Positions 63,622 through 64,000 of a stretch of 64,000 nt of DNA are shown here, piece after piece. The stretch comes from JANRLF01 sp033762815. Its GTDB lineage: Bacteria; Bacteroidota; Bacteroidia; Chitinophagales; CAIOSU01. The notes beneath the pieces are model-generated. The model was not told where the DNA came from, did no database searches, and saw only the letters and a list, made by a program, of their open reading frames with translations. Each line of letters begins with the position of its first letter. The first letter of the stretch is position 1. The stretch lies in the NCBI GenBank assembly GCA_033762815.1, contig JANRLF010000001.1, forward strand, positions 186,001 through 250,000, given 5' to 3'. The position numbers were made by a program, and so were the translations under genes.

Positions 63622-64000
63622 TTAGTCCTTTTTTCTGCTAGCGATTAAATACAATGCACCCACTACTGCCGATGCAATCACTACCGTGGCTGCTACTTTT
63701 TTAATGGCGTTGCTACGGTTGTATTTCCATTGGGCATCCCAGCCATATTCTTTCCATAAATTGGGCACATGGCCGTTTTTTAAATCATCCACTATTCCTT
63801 CCATTTCATCCACCCTATCGGCCAGCAATAGAGGAATCCAGTGGCCCCAACTACCTTCGCTATAACGAAAAGCATAACGGCGGATGACGCCACTTAAACC
63901 TCGGGGAGGCTGTGGGGTACCAAACACTGCCGATACGCTGGGCCTTTCATTGGAATGCAAAACCTCCACTGCCGCTTCTTGTTGAGGAGGACGTTCCCAG
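63622..64000 (-). CDS. C-terminal part of a membrane-anchored protein (partial)
   Basis: The frame is open to the right window edge, so the start lies beyond it. The visible ~126 residues include RRYAFRYSEGSWGHWIPLLLADRVD, then KEYGWDAQWKYNRSNAIKK, and end in a hydrophobic helix (VAATVVIASAVVGALYLIAS) followed by RKKD, a tail-anchor or C-terminal membrane segment. I do not recognise the family. A short terminator follows. Confidence 0.7.
   Translation of the reverse strand, partial: WERPPQQEAAVEVLHSNERPSVSAVFGTPQPPRGLSGVIRRYAFRYSEGSWGHWIPLLLADRVDEMEGIVDDLKNGHVPNLWKEYGWDAQWKYNRSNAIKKVAATVVIASAVVGALYLIASRKKD

Overview
The window is a piece of a Bacteroidota chromosome. The signs are two secreted proteins with type IX secretion (T9SS) C-terminal sorting domains, a PorE-like TPR/PD40/OmpA protein, a CarboxypepD_reg TonB-dependent receptor, LytS/LytTR signalling, PdeM, a Bacteroidota-type promoter (TTTG, 19 bp, TAnnTTTG) in front of trxA, and the usual sparse Shine-Dalgarno sites. 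I cannot name a genus. No rRNA, tRNA, IS element or CRISPR array was seen.

Layout. 1-19.9 kb is ordinary chromosome: the end of an alpha-2-macroglobulin-like gene, rocD, a PorE-like gene, queE, a T9SS sialidase-like protein, an orphan multi-PAS kinase, a hydrolase/nitroreductase operon, a TonB-dependent receptor next to a LytS/LytTR pair, a DUF58 protein and a T9SS esterase. From 19.9 to 55.8 kb the genes of a tailed, DNA-packaging particle lie in separate blocks on both strands, with unrelated chromosomal genes between them. Block A (19.9-22.8 kb, minus) holds a tail assembly chaperone with a -1 frameshift site, a coiled-coil protein and two glycosyltransferases. Block B (31.4-33.2 kb, minus) holds terminase large and small subunits preceded by ten 11-bp repeats. 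Block C (35.5-44.9 kb, mainly plus) holds a glycosyltransferase, a tail-terminator-like and a neck-like protein, two large tail proteins and the tape measure. Block D (46.0-47.7 kb) holds small phage-type proteins and a fourth glycosyltransferase. Block E (48.4-55.8 kb, plus) holds a ClpP-type protease/scaffold, major capsid protein, tail tube candidate, portal, connector, fibre and a holin-like protein. Between blocks lie trxA, a 1715-residue collagen-like protein, pdeM, aroC, a DUF1295 protein and several exported proteins.

Every particle gene I inspected is an intact reading frame. No integrase, repressor, replication gene or endolysin is visible in the window. Intact structural genes, dispersed modules and interleaved chromosomal genes including aroC fit a domesticated particle such as a gene-transfer-agent-like element better than a recently inserted prophage; that is inference. 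Three elements may tie the blocks together: a 17-bp motif in front of three separate particle-associated transcription units, the repeat array beside terS (a candidate packaging or terminase-binding site), and the four glycosyltransferases, which may decorate the particle or the cell surface.

55.8-64 kb returns to ordinary chromosome: a P460-like c-type cytochrome, two hairpins with covarying stems, a LuxE-family protein, small exported proteins, and a probable ccmB-ccsA-ccmD-gdhA operon, followed by an XRE-type regulator and the 3' part of a membrane-protein gene cut by the window end.
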